64,000 nt of DNA from Ancylomarina salipaludis (GTDB taxonomy: Bacteria > Bacteroidota > Bacteroidia > Bacteroidales > Marinifilaceae): NCBI RefSeq assembly GCF_004122035.1, contig NZ_SAXA01000002.1, forward strand, positions 415,462 to 479,461, given 5' to 3'. This document shows, piece after piece, positions 55,683-63,973 of the stretch. The position numbers were made by a program, and so were the translations under genes. The notes under the pieces are model-generated. The model did no database searches. It saw only the letters and a program-made list of their open reading frames with translations, and was not told the origin of the DNA. The first letter of the stretch is position 1. Each line of letters begins with the position of its first letter.

Positions 55683-56900
55683 TTCTGATTTGTAAACGTA
55701 ATCTTGTAAGTAGCTAAAGGCAGGGGTGAGTTGTCCATCCTTTGTAATGCAGGCTTTTTCGATGATTTCATCGTCAGTATCTCCTAAAAGAGCAGGGAAG
55801 ACGTGTTGGCTAAGCGCCCGACAAAAATCATCAGATGATTCCCGAGGCAATTCTCCCGGTAGATTATCCACAGCCATTACGGTTACATTTCTTTCGTCGA
55901 CAAAGGGGATTGCTTCTTCCCCCGTGAAACGATCGTAGCCATAAAATGAATTGGCAATGGTTGAAGTTCTTATTGTAGATGGAATAGGCCCGTTCAAATC
56001 GCAACTGACATCGGCGATTACAGAAATTCGGAAATCCTCCTCTTTGTAATCTTCAGGAGTCATAAACTTAGGCGATTCAGGATCCCAATAATGGCAGGTA
56101 ATAAGCAGATCGGTAACCTTGGTAAATGGTTTAAAGCTGGATTTATACAGTTTGGGGTGCGCATAAAAGTGCTTTAAATCAAATGCTTCTCCATCTATTC
56201 TTTCAACATAGTGTTCAGGATCCAAACGGCAAACCACAGGTTCGTTAAAATTCTGAGTTAGAAATTCATGTGGGGTAACTTCCCGAATATTCAAGACGTT
56301 TATCGTCTGCATAGCTCCTGTGGCTACACGTCCTCCACCCGTAACCAGTATTTTAATGGGGCGCAATTGTACTTTTTTCAAGTGAGCATACATTTCCGCC
56401 ATATTTTCACAAGTTCGGGCGGGAGGTAAGTCAAAGGAATCGGTGCGCATACCTCGTGCACGCAATGCTTTGTAAGCACCGACTACACCAGCCCAATAGC
56501 CAAAGGCGACAACTCGTTTGCCATTTTTGTCGCAAAGGTATTCGTAATCGATAAGAGTAATATTGCGTTTTAAAATCTCCTGAAGGAGTTTTCTGTTATG
56601 AGCCTGCTCTTTGGCAGTATGCGAGAAAAAGAGGTATTTTTTATTGGGGATGAGGGTCGGAATGCTTACTTCTTTTACCCCAATAAGGATATCACATTCG
56701 CGTAGGTCCTCTGTTAAAAAGAAACCTGCTTTTCGATATTCAGCATCGGTATAGCAGCGGATATCACTGGGTTGAATAAAGATGCTTATGTTGGGATGTG
56801 ATTTTAAAATATTCAGGCCTTGTTGAGGCGTAATCGCGACTCTTCTGTCTGGGGGGGTCTTGGTTTCCCGAAGTACCCCAATGCGTGTGGGTCTAATCAT
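55680..56900 (-). CDS. alanine dehydrogenase/saccharopine dehydrogenase-like NAD(P)-binding enzyme
   Basis: The 406-residue protein starts IGVLRETKTPPDRRVAITPQQ, the AlaDH/PNT and saccharopine (lysine-forming) dehydrogenase N-terminal signature. A central segment FGYWAGVVGAYKALRARG and an NAD-binding glycine motif ILVTGGGRVATGA (about residues 185-197) follow. The C-terminal IADVSCDLNGPIPST and AVDNLPGELPRESS blocks are those of the saccharopine dehydrogenase-type family. The substrate is uncertain: lysine or saccharopine, or a related amino acid. It is convergent with rpe and has no obvious partners. Confidence 0.8.
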   Translation of the reverse strand: MIRPTRIGVLRETKTPPDRRVAITPQQGLNILKSHPNISIFIQPSDIRCYTDAEYRKAGFFLTEDLRECDILIGVKEVSIPTLIPNKKYLFFSHTAKEQAHNRKLLQEILKRNITLIDYEYLCDKNGKRVVAFGYWAGVVGAYKALRARGMRTDSFDLPPARTCENMAEMYAHLKKVQLRPIKILVTGGGRVATGAMQTINVLNIREVTPHEFLTQNFNEPVVCRLDPEHYVERIDGEAFDLKHFYAHPKLYKSSFKPFTKVTDLLITCHYWDPESPKFMTPEDYKEEDFRISVIADVSCDLNGPIPSTIRTSTIANSFYGYDRFTGEEAIPFVDERNVTVMAVDNLPGELPRESSDDFCRALSQHVFPALLGDTDDEIIEKACITKDGQLTPAFSYLQDYVYKSE

Positions 56901-57031
56901 TTGTTGTATATCTGGCTTAATAGTTAGGTTAGAAAATCAAATTCTGTGGCTGATTTTCGTTAAGAATCACCAATTTAGTGATAATTGATAAGTTTTCGAA
57001 GAAAAAATAAGCTTAATCCAGCTGAATTTTC

Positions 57032-57039
57032 TAGCTTTG
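57032..57039 (+). promoter_or_regulatory. -7 element of tmRNA promoter
   Basis: TAGCTTTG matches TAnnTTTG and lies 10 bp before the mature tmRNA 5' end at 57050, the right distance for transcription starting at or near it. Confidence 0.6.
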
Positions 57040-57049
57040 TACAAATTCT

Positions 57050-57452
57050 GGGGCTGACGTGGCTTTTGACAGCATGAAGAATTGGTATGTAAGCATGTCG
57101 AGCATTGTGTATCTGGCTCGTTAATATCAGGTCTCACACTTTTTAATTGGCGAAAATAACTACGCTCTTGCTGCCTAACCGAATTATAGTAGGTTAAGCT
57201 TCATCATCGCTCTAGGAGCGAAGACGAGACATCCCGCTTATGGTTCCACCTTGTTCCGGTAAGTATATGGGATGCTATCAATTCAGGGTTAGTCAGCTTC
57301 AAGCTTTGGGGAGTTGGCGAAATTTAAAAGATAAGGTTTAGTCTCGGGTGTCCTTTCCCAAACTAGATTCGAAAATCAAGAATGGAATAAGCATGTAGAA
57401 AGCTTATTGATCGCATGTTTGGACCAGGGTTCGATCCCCTGCAGCTCCACCA
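57050..57452 (+). ncRNA. ssrA: transfer-messenger RNA
   Basis: The 403-nt RNA has a tRNA-Ala-like end: 5' ggggctg (57050-57056) pairs with cagctcc (57442-57448), followed by an encoded ACCA. The T-arm cagggttcgatcccctg lies just before. The tag reading frame runs from 57149 (GGC) to the TAA at 57176-57178 and encodes GENNYALAA, the tag peptide known from Bacteroides-type bacteria. It rescues stalled ribosomes and marks the products for proteolysis. A strong terminator follows at 57476. tmRNA 3' ends are frequent phage integration sites, but I see no integrase or second copy here. Confidence 0.97.
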
Positions 57453-57475
57453 GAACATGGCTCAAGCGAGCAAAC

Positions 57476-57512
57476 AAAAATGCCCAAATCATTATGATTT
57501 GGGCATTTTTTT
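57476..57512. terminator. bidirectional terminator of tmRNA and the GNAT-nitrilase gene
   Basis: 15-bp perfect stem aaaaatgcccaaatc/gatttgggcattttt (57476-57490 with 57496-57510). The last codons of the minus-strand gene (stop at 57492-57494) are inside the hairpin. The stem recurs after the FUSC gene at 61463. Confidence 0.9.
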
Positions 57513-59024
57513 TAAGTTAAAAATATCTTTTCGTCTATCTCTTAGATTATTGACACTACCAAATTGATTGAGTTCCCTTAGCAAGTCGATATCAACATCA
57601 GCAATCAAAATCATTTCGGTATTGGTAACGGCTTCAGCTTTAATACCATTGGCAGGAAATGAAAAATCACAAGGTGTAAAAACCATTGATTGTGCAAATT
57701 GAATATCCATATTATGAACGTTAGGCAAATTCCCTACGCTACCTGCTATGGCGACGTAGCATTCATTTTCAATGGCTCTTGATTGTGCACAATGTCGAAC
57801 TCTGGAATAGCCATTTTGTGTGTCTGACAGAAATGGAACAAATAAAATATCCATACCATCATCTGCTAAAAGCCGGCATAATTCCGGAAATTGAACATCA
57901 TAACATATCAGAATTCCTATTTTTCCGCAATCCGTGTCGAATGTTTTTAACTGACTACCGCCTTGCATGCCCCATATTTTTGCTTCGTCAGGAGTGACGT
58001 GTAGCTTTTCATAACTTTCAGTTGTCCCATCTCTTTTGCATAAATAGCCACGGTTGTAGAGAAAACCATCTTTCATTTCCGGCATACTTCCGGTAATGAT
58101 ATTGATATTGTAGGAAATAGCAAACTCTGAGAATTTCTGAACAATATTTGCGGTATGTTTTGAGAGTTCTCTGATTGCCTCCGATTCGGGAAGGTGATTG
58201 TTTTCTGCCATTAAAGGGGCATTGAAAAATTCAGGGAAAAGAGCAAAGTCTGCGCGGTAGCCCGAAACAGCATCAATAAAATACTCTGCCTGCTGCATCA
58301 GTTCTTCCAAATTATTGTACGGACGCATTTGCCATTGGATTAATCCCAGACGAATGTTTTTTTTCAAGCTAAGCGCTTTGGTTGGATGCTTTTGATAATA
58401 AATGTTATCCCATTCTAATAAGACAGCAAACTCATTTGATGCTTCATCACCTTCGAGATAGTTTTTTAAAACTTTTGAAGGGTGAAAATCGTTTGAAATC
58501 TGAAAGTTCAGAACGGGGTCGTTTATTTCCTTTCGTTTCACCTGTTCAATGTATTCTTTGGGTGAAATTTTATCCGAATACTTGTGATAGTTTGGTATTC
58601 TGCCTCCAAAAGCAATGCCTCTCAGATTGAGACGTTCGCACAATTCCTTTCTGTAATCGTAGAGTCTTCTGCCAAGTCTGAGACCCCGATATTCTGATTT
58701 TATAAAAATTTCAATTCCATACAGCACATCTCCTTCTGCAGTATGCGTGTTAAAGGTGTAATTCCCTGTTATTTTACTGTAAGTGTGGTGTTCATCATAT
58801 TTGGCGTAATCCACAATTATCGACAAAGCACATCCAGCTAATTGATTATTAACTTTGATAACCACTTGACCTTCCGGAAATTTCCTGATTAAGGCCTTGA
58901 TGTGTTTTTCAGACCAGTATGAATTTGGCATATTTTCGTATGCCTCAATCATAGCATGTTTCAATTCCTGATAATCATTCAAGGTTAAAAATTGCAGTTC
59001 GATATTTTCGATATCTTTTATCAT
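57492..59024 (-). CDS. GNAT acetyltransferase-carbon-nitrogen hydrolase fusion
   Basis: The 510-residue protein joins an N-terminal GNAT domain (about residues 5-190, with SEYRGLRLGRRLYDYRKELC acetyl-CoA site) to a C-terminal nitrilase-superfamily domain (about 223-500). The nitrilase triad is intact: Glu in FALFPEFFNAP, Lys in YEKLHVTPDE and Cys in GILICYDVQFPEL. Such fusions are common in Bacteroidota and are annotated only as bifunctional; the substrate amide is unknown. The final four residues (MPKS) and the stop are encoded by the terminator hairpin. Confidence 0.9.
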   Translation of the reverse strand: MIKDIENIELQFLTLNDYQELKHAMIEAYENMPNSYWSEKHIKALIRKFPEGQVVIKVNNQLAGCALSIIVDYAKYDEHHTYSKITGNYTFNTHTAEGDVLYGIEIFIKSEYRGLRLGRRLYDYRKELCERLNLRGIAFGGRIPNYHKYSDKISPKEYIEQVKRKEINDPVLNFQISNDFHPSKVLKNYLEGDEASNEFAVLLEWDNIYYQKHPTKALSLKKNIRLGLIQWQMRPYNNLEELMQQAEYFIDAVSGYRADFALFPEFFNAPLMAENNHLPESEAIRELSKHTANIVQKFSEFAISYNINIITGSMPEMKDGFLYNRGYLCKRDGTTESYEKLHVTPDEAKIWGMQGGSQLKTFDTDCGKIGILICYDVQFPELCRLLADDGMDILFVPFLSDTQNGYSRVRHCAQSRAIENECYVAIAGSVGNLPNVHNMDIQFAQSMVFTPCDFSFPANGIKAEAVTNTEMILIADVDIDLLRELNQFGSVNNLRDRRKDIFNLKKMPKS

Positions 59025-59250
59025 CTTTTTTCAATTAAAAATAAATTTCAAAGTTTGCGTTGATGAATTCCTACTCAATTAAAATTAATCAATTTACTCT
59101 AGAAATGGGACTTTGATCTGTATTAATTGACTATTTCGATACAGAGAAAGGGGATGTTTTATTGGTTTTTGAACTCTAATTTTGGTGAATTGTTAGCCCA
59201 TGACAATTCAGTAAAATTCATGAAGTTTAAAAGATAATAATTTGTTCTTC

Positions 59251-59258
59251 TATCTTTG
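59251..59258 (+). promoter_or_regulatory. TAnnTTTG -7 element for the FUSC gene
   Basis: TATCTTTG fits the consensus and lies 28 bp before the start codon at 59287. Confidence 0.5.
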
Positions 59259-59286
59259 TTAATTAATTAAGACTTATAAGAAGAAA

Positions 59287-61431
59287 ATGCGCACAGACAA
59301 AATAGGGAAGTTGAAAGTCAAAAGATGGCAGGAGTTTTGGGTGACAACTTTTTGGCGTTACCCTAATCGATTGTTTGCTTTAAAGACGGCTATTGCAATG
59401 GCCGTTTTGGTCATTCCCTTTGTCGCTTTAGACCTTTCGTTTATTGGAGTAACTCTTGGCTTGGGAGCCTTGGCAGGTGCGCTTTCTGAAACTGATGATC
59501 ACCCCAAGGGGCGAATAAAAGCCTTAATATTAAATCTGTTCAGTTTTGCCATTTCAAGTGCTTCTGTTGAGTTATTGCGTCCTTTCCCTATTTTGTTTGG
59601 GGTGGGGTTGGTGGGCTCAACACTTACCTTTATCATTCTTGGAGGTTTGGGTGAACGTTACCGAGGCGTAACTTTTGGGGCTTTACTGGTTGCTATTTAT
59701 ACCATGCTGGGATCTGATATTAGTCCTGAATGGTATTGGCAACCCCTTTTGTTACCCGCAGGAGCTCTTTGCTATGGGATTCTTTCTTTATTATTACTTA
59801 TTTCGAGACCGTGGCGTTTATTGGAAGAACAATTGGCATTGGGATTTGAAAATCTATCGCTTTACATGAAAGAAAAGTCAAAACTTTTCCCCAGTGAAGC
59901 CAAAGTTCAGGAGAAGTTGATCAATAGCTTGTCTATGCAAAACATACAGGTGATTAATTCCCTGGAGAGCTGTAAGAATGTGTTGAATTCTTATGCTGAC
60001 GCTTTGGATGATCAGAATATGCTTCGTCCTTATTTGCATCAATTTTTGTTACTGCAAAGCCTTCACGAAAGAGCCGCTTCGAGTCATGAGCGCTACGATT
60101 TATTGAGTAAAGATTCGGATAACCATGAGATGCTTGAAGGATTGGGGCAACTTCTGTTACAATTGTCACAGGCCTGCCATCAGTTGTCAAAAAGCTTACT
60201 TACCGGAACGGCATATCAGCATCCTATTTCCTTAAAATGGACGATAGCTGCCTTAGATGATCAAATTAAAAAGCAATTATCGAATCATGAGACTAACAAT
60301 TTGTCTCTTTTACTGAAAAATTTAACGCAGTCGCACATCTCTTTACAGAATCTGAACTACAACGTAGAAACCGGTTTGCTTCCCCGTGTTGACCGTGATT
60401 CCCGTTCGTTATGGGAGCGTTTTACAGAGCAGCTAAACTGGGAGCATCCTCGTTTGCGTTATGCCATTCGATTAAGTACTTGTTTTTTGATCGGTTATAT
60501 TCTTTTGAAATGCTTTAATATTGAGAAAGGGGATTGGATATTGCTGACCAGTTTATTTGTGTGCCAACCCAGTTACAGTGAAACCCGAAGGCGTCTGTTT
60601 CAGAGAATACTTGGCACGCTTAGTGGTGTAGTTGCTGGCGTATTAATTGTTCAGATTTTGCCAACAAAGGCGGGACAAACCCTGCTGATGCTAATGGCTG
60701 CTTATGCTTTTTTTGTTTGGCTTCGTAAGAATTATGCAGTTTCGGTTGTCTTTGTTACCATATTCGTAATCGCAGCTTTTAACCTGATAGCGGGTAAGGG
60801 GCTTATTGTTATGGGCCCTCGAATTATGGATACCATTATTGGTTCTGTTCTGGCAATAGCTGTGGTTCGTTTTTTATGGCCCGATTGGCAACACAAACAT
60901 CTGCCAAATTTGTTGACAAAAGCTTTGGAAAAAAACAAGGTTTATTTCAGCTCCATTTTGAAGGAACATCGGGAACATCAGGTAGACGATTTGAATTATC
61001 GAATTGCCAGACATCGGGCGCATCAGGCTGATAATGCTTTGGTTTTGGCCTGGAAGAGTATGAAGTTGGAACCCCGAAAACAACAGAAATTCCAGAAACA
61101 TGCTTTCTCATTAACTTATCTCAATCATGCTCTCTTGTCCTATCTTTCGGCCTTGGGTGCTCATAAGAATACGGCAGACTATATTAACAAGGAGCAAGGG
61201 GAAATGTATTTGAGAATTGAAAATGTATTGGATAGGGCTGTAAGAGCATTAAAGGAAAATGAACCTTGCGATTCCTCAATTGGCTTGCATGACTTCCTGA
61301 ATGAATTGTCGATTCTGCTTACAACCTGTGAAAAAGGGGTTGAGCGACAAAAACTTGTTTTGCTTTATAATATTGCTGAGGTAAGCGAACAAATGCTGCA
61401 AGAAGCAAGTCTGATAACTAAAGAAAAATAA
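59287..61431 (+). CDS. FUSC/YccS-like inner-membrane protein
   Basis: The 714-residue protein has two clusters of transmembrane helices (about residues 32-175 and 392-530) separated and followed by long cytoplasmic helical regions. This is the YccS/YhfK-FUSC layout. The second membrane block contains RYAIRLSTCFLIGYIL and the family motif WILLTSLFVCQPSYSETRRRLFQRILGTLSGV (about 420-451). Relatives include AaeB-type aromatic acid exporters and fusaric acid resistance proteins; the substrate is unknown. No membrane-fusion or outer-membrane partner is nearby, so a complete efflux pump is not encoded here. Confidence 0.9.
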   Translation: MRTDKIGKLKVKRWQEFWVTTFWRYPNRLFALKTAIAMAVLVIPFVALDLSFIGVTLGLGALAGALSETDDHPKGRIKALILNLFSFAISSASVELLRPFPILFGVGLVGSTLTFIILGGLGERYRGVTFGALLVAIYTMLGSDISPEWYWQPLLLPAGALCYGILSLLLLISRPWRLLEEQLALGFENLSLYMKEKSKLFPSEAKVQEKLINSLSMQNIQVINSLESCKNVLNSYADALDDQNMLRPYLHQFLLLQSLHERAASSHERYDLLSKDSDNHEMLEGLGQLLLQLSQACHQLSKSLLTGTAYQHPISLKWTIAALDDQIKKQLSNHETNNLSLLLKNLTQSHISLQNLNYNVETGLLPRVDRDSRSLWERFTEQLNWEHPRLRYAIRLSTCFLIGYILLKCFNIEKGDWILLTSLFVCQPSYSETRRRLFQRILGTLSGVVAGVLIVQILPTKAGQTLLMLMAAYAFFVWLRKNYAVSVVFVTIFVIAAFNLIAGKGLIVMGPRIMDTIIGSVLAIAVVRFLWPDWQHKHLPNLLTKALEKNKVYFSSILKEHREHQVDDLNYRIARHRAHQADNALVLAWKSMKLEPRKQQKFQKHAFSLTYLNHALLSYLSALGAHKNTADYINKEQGEMYLRIENVLDRAVRALKENEPCDSSIGLHDFLNELSILLTTCEKGVERQKLVLLYNIAEVSEQMLQEASLITKEK

Positions 61432-61462
61432 GCTAATATTGATGTTTAAGGATTTGAAACTA

Positions 61463-61500
61463 AAATGCCCAAATCGTTTTGATTTGGGCATTTGTTTTTT
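61463..61500 (+). terminator. terminator after the FUSC gene
   Basis: 13-bp stem aaatgcccaaatc/gatttgggcattt with a 5-nt loop and a T-run; the stem is the same as that of the tmRNA terminator at 57476. Confidence 0.85.
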
Positions 61501-61667
61501 ATTAGGTATACAATATTTTGGTGGTGATAATAAATTAACCTTCGGAATCTTTTTGTGACTTTTTATTTATATATGGTTAGATTATAAATAAGTAGAGAAT
61601 AATTCATTAGAGTGTGAGAAATATTTGTGACTAAGGTTTTGTTTAGACTGTTCTTTCATAACGATAT

Positions 61668-61709
61668 ATATAATAAAAAAGACCCAGTCTGATTACAGAA
61701 CTGGATCTT
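61668..61709 (-). terminator. terminator of the lysis cassette
   Basis: Stem aagacccagt/actggatctt (61679-61688 with 61700-61709); the one non-Watson-Crick pair is a G-U in the minus-strand RNA. It is followed on that strand by six Ts and lies 48 bp after the holin stop. Confidence 0.8.
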
Positions 61710-61757
61710 GATAACAAACTTGTCATGTTTACTGAACTTTGTTTATTAAAGCATTAA

Positions 61758-62183
61758 TTATTTATCTTTTTTGTTTATAGTAATCCCTCCGCTGGTTAAA
61801 TTACCTGCTATTTTTTCAACACTTCTGCCAATAACAAATCCTCCCAGACCAATTTCGAGTAAATCCCAAAATTTTGTTGGTAAATCTGCTGGGGGGAATC
61901 CAAATACTTTAGAGATAAAATATTCATAAATAACAATAAAACCAAAAGCTAACATGATAATTGGTCGCCAACTTCTTTGTAATTTATTACCGTTAACTTC
62001 TGCTAAAACAATATCTCTTTGGACATCCATCATTTTTGAGGCGAAATTAGTTATCACGCCCATAATCTCATTTTGTAGTTCCAAACGTTCTTTATCTGTA
62101 GTAACTAGTTTATCGATTATGCCTGATATTGCAGATCCGGTCTCTTTAATTAATCCCCCTTTTATATTATTAAATAGTCCCAT
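61758..62183 (-). CDS. holin of the 3-TM/GTA-holin type
   Basis: The 141-residue protein has an amphipathic N-terminal half (LFNNIKGGLIKETGSAISGIIDKL) with a helix around QNEIMGVITNFASKMMDV. Two to three hydrophobic segments follow (about residues 73-90 and 105-125, including WRPIIMLAFGFIVIYEYF), and then a GGFVIGRSVEKIAGNL block and a charged tail. This is the layout of the holin-3TM family (GTA_holin_3TM), in which W-R-P-x-x-M/W precedes the first strong helix. It would permeabilise the inner membrane to release the endolysin. It overlaps the preceding gene by 14 bases. Confidence 0.8.
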   Translation of the reverse strand: MGLFNNIKGGLIKETGSAISGIIDKLVTTDKERLELQNEIMGVITNFASKMMDVQRDIVLAEVNGNKLQRSWRPIIMLAFGFIVIYEYFISKVFGFPPADLPTKFWDLLEIGLGGFVIGRSVEKIAGNLTSGGITINKKDK

Positions 62184-62472
62184 GTGTATTAAAATTTCGG
62201 CATGATGCCTGTTTACTTTCTAAATTTCTAATTCTTATTGAATGATCGTTTAATCTACTTGTATTAACTTCTTCTCTAGTGTATAAATTTTTAATTTGTT
62301 CTGCTTGCTGAGTTGTAACCATGGTAAGCCTTTCAACAGAACTGATAAGGATATCCATTTTTGCACCAAAACGAGTTGCAATAATTCGAGCTGCTAATAA
62401 TATCACAGAAAATCCTGTCGCTAATACTCCTGTAAGTATCCATATTTTAATAGTCTCCATTAAGTAATCCAT
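62170..62472 (-). CDS. small membrane protein with coiled coil, lysis-cassette accessory
   Basis: The 100-residue protein has one transmembrane helix (about residues 8-31, IWILTGVLATGFSVILLAARI) and a following coiled coil (about 35-90, ISSVERLTMVTTQQAEQIKNL). I cannot assign a family. A single-TM coiled-coil protein between endolysin and holin may be an anti-holin, spanin-like or second-holin component. It overlaps the endolysin end by 26 bases and the holin start by 14, so all three genes are translationally coupled. A start at M5 is possible. Confidence 0.65.
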   Translation of the reverse strand: MDYLMETIKIWILTGVLATGFSVILLAARIIATRFGAKMDILISSVERLTMVTTQQAEQIKNLYTREEVNTSRLNDHSIRIRNLESKQASCRNFNTHGTI

Positions 62473-62998
62473 TTTCTGTTAATATTGCTTTAATCACTTC
62501 TGGAGGATATAATTTTAGAGGGTTACTACCTGGACAAAGTTGTGCATGTGGCAAATCCTTAAATTTCTGCTGAAAATTACCTCCCCATGTTAAATCACAC
62601 TCTTTTAATGCTTTAGCATAAGTATCCCAACCAGATTTGTAGTCACTATATTTCCACATGGGTTTACCTGATAATAAAGGGACAGCGTCAAAAGCTTCTC
62701 CATAAGCGTGAAAACTTTCTCCAGGAGCAGCATTAGTAACTGATTTTATTTGTTTTTGAGGACCAACATCTTTTATAATATCTGCTAAAAATCCAAAACC
62801 TCTACTTTCGAGTTTATTTATTTTATTCTCGATAAATTTCCAATCATGTGATTTCCGAAATAACACCGCCTGTTCTTCAAGTGGTCGCACTGTGCAATAG
62901 ATTAGTAAACTAACACCATTTGTTTTACAGTATTCTTGAACAAGCCTTGCCTTTTTTTCCATTTCAGGTATAAGACTTTTTATACTTCTACTTGCCAT
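62447..62998 (-). CDS. M15-family peptidase, phage-type endolysin
   Basis: The 183-residue protein has the VanY/M15 zinc motif SFHAYGEAFD (about residues 105-114, S-x-H-x(6)-D) and a later histidine in DLPHAQL (about 149-155). IYCTVRPLEEQAVLF near residues 33-47 matches the conserved RTxxEQ stretch of L-alanyl-D-glutamate/D-Ala-D-Ala peptidase endolysins. No signal peptide is present, so export would need the holin encoded downstream. It is the first gene of the three-gene lysis cassette. No phage structural gene is within the window. Confidence 0.87.
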   Translation of the reverse strand: MASRSIKSLIPEMEKKARLVQEYCKTNGVSLLIYCTVRPLEEQAVLFRKSHDWKFIENKINKLESRGFGFLADIIKDVGPQKQIKSVTNAAPGESFHAYGEAFDAVPLLSGKPMWKYSDYKSGWDTYAKALKECDLTWGGNFQQKFKDLPHAQLCPGSNPLKLYPPEVIKAILTENGLLNGDY

Positions 62999-63813
62999 AA
63001 TTCTTTTTTAAATTGATTCATAATAATTGCTTTGTTATACCAAAACTGAAGCAAATTTGTAAAAGCTATTATTATTAAACAAGTTGATTTATAAGCAAGT
63101 ACTAGGAGGAGTAAAACGTTTGTATATAGAATTTGTTCTTTACAGTTAAATTAGATGCTATCTGTTAATATTCAGTAAGTTTAATTAGTGGGAGTAAATT
63201 TTGTCTTTCATTCTAAAGAGAAATAGTTACAAGGTTTCTTTTTCTGATTTGTTTTTCATCAAAGACCAAATAATTACTGATATGATAATGTTAGACAAAA
63301 GATTCTTTTATGAAATACATGCATTTAATTCTTATTGGGAAATTGAGACTTAAGCTTTCTCATATTTTTTTGAATGGGGCTGTATAAAAATATAAGGCCT
63401 TTCCTAACAGATGCTTTGAGAGATGTGTTTATTGTGTTAATAGATAGCTTGTTGAGTATTGAAGCTTATATGTTATAAAAGTAAAGAATGTTAAAATAAA
63501 CCAAAGATTAAACACCTTTTTGTTGCTCTCTAATATCTGATTTGTAATAAGTTAAATTGAAACCTATGTTTGTTTTTTATTTTCAAACAAAAACTGTGGG
63601 GAAACAGAATTTTGGAAATAGTCATGTAATTTTTTTTCGGAGTTTATATGATGATTCGCATATATGGGGAAAAGGCGAACAATAGTGAAGGTAGGTAAAT
63701 AACAAAAGTCACTAAGTTTTCATATAAAAATGGAACTCACCTTTATTCGGTGAGATTAATTCATCATAACCAACACTTACATGCAAGAATTAAAAAAAAA
63801 GCAATCAATAAAA

Positions 63814-63890
63814 AAAAAACGATGCCACTTTCGACTAAAAAACATATTCATGCTATTCGCAGGTAGTGATAGAAAGTCGTATCGTTTTTT
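63814..63890. other. long-loop inverted repeat with A/T flanks
   Basis: Arms 63814-63832 and 63872-63890 (aaaaaacgatgccactttc and its near inverse complement) match at 16 of 19 positions around a 39-nt loop. With A-run on the left and T-run on the right it could act as a terminator or as the body of a small RNA. Confidence 0.45.
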
Positions 63891-63973
63891 AAGCAAAAGT
63901 CAGATTTGGATATTCAAAAGTCTGCAGATAGGGGATTCATAAAAAGATGCAGAACGCATAAAAAATATTAATT

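Noticed and set aside
57050..63000. tmRNA as attachment site of a prophage carrying the lysis cassette
   Set aside because: No integrase and no second copy of the tmRNA 3' end are visible up to 64 kb, and ordinary chromosomal genes lie between.
63105..63118. ggaggagtaaaa identical to the nifJ ribosome site, followed by ACG
   Set aside because: No normal start codon and only a short frame afterwards; most likely chance in AT-rich DNA.
63781..63942. 53-codon basic frame in the terminal non-coding region
   Set aside because: It runs through the inverted repeat, has biased A-tract lysine codons and no ribosome site; probably not coding.
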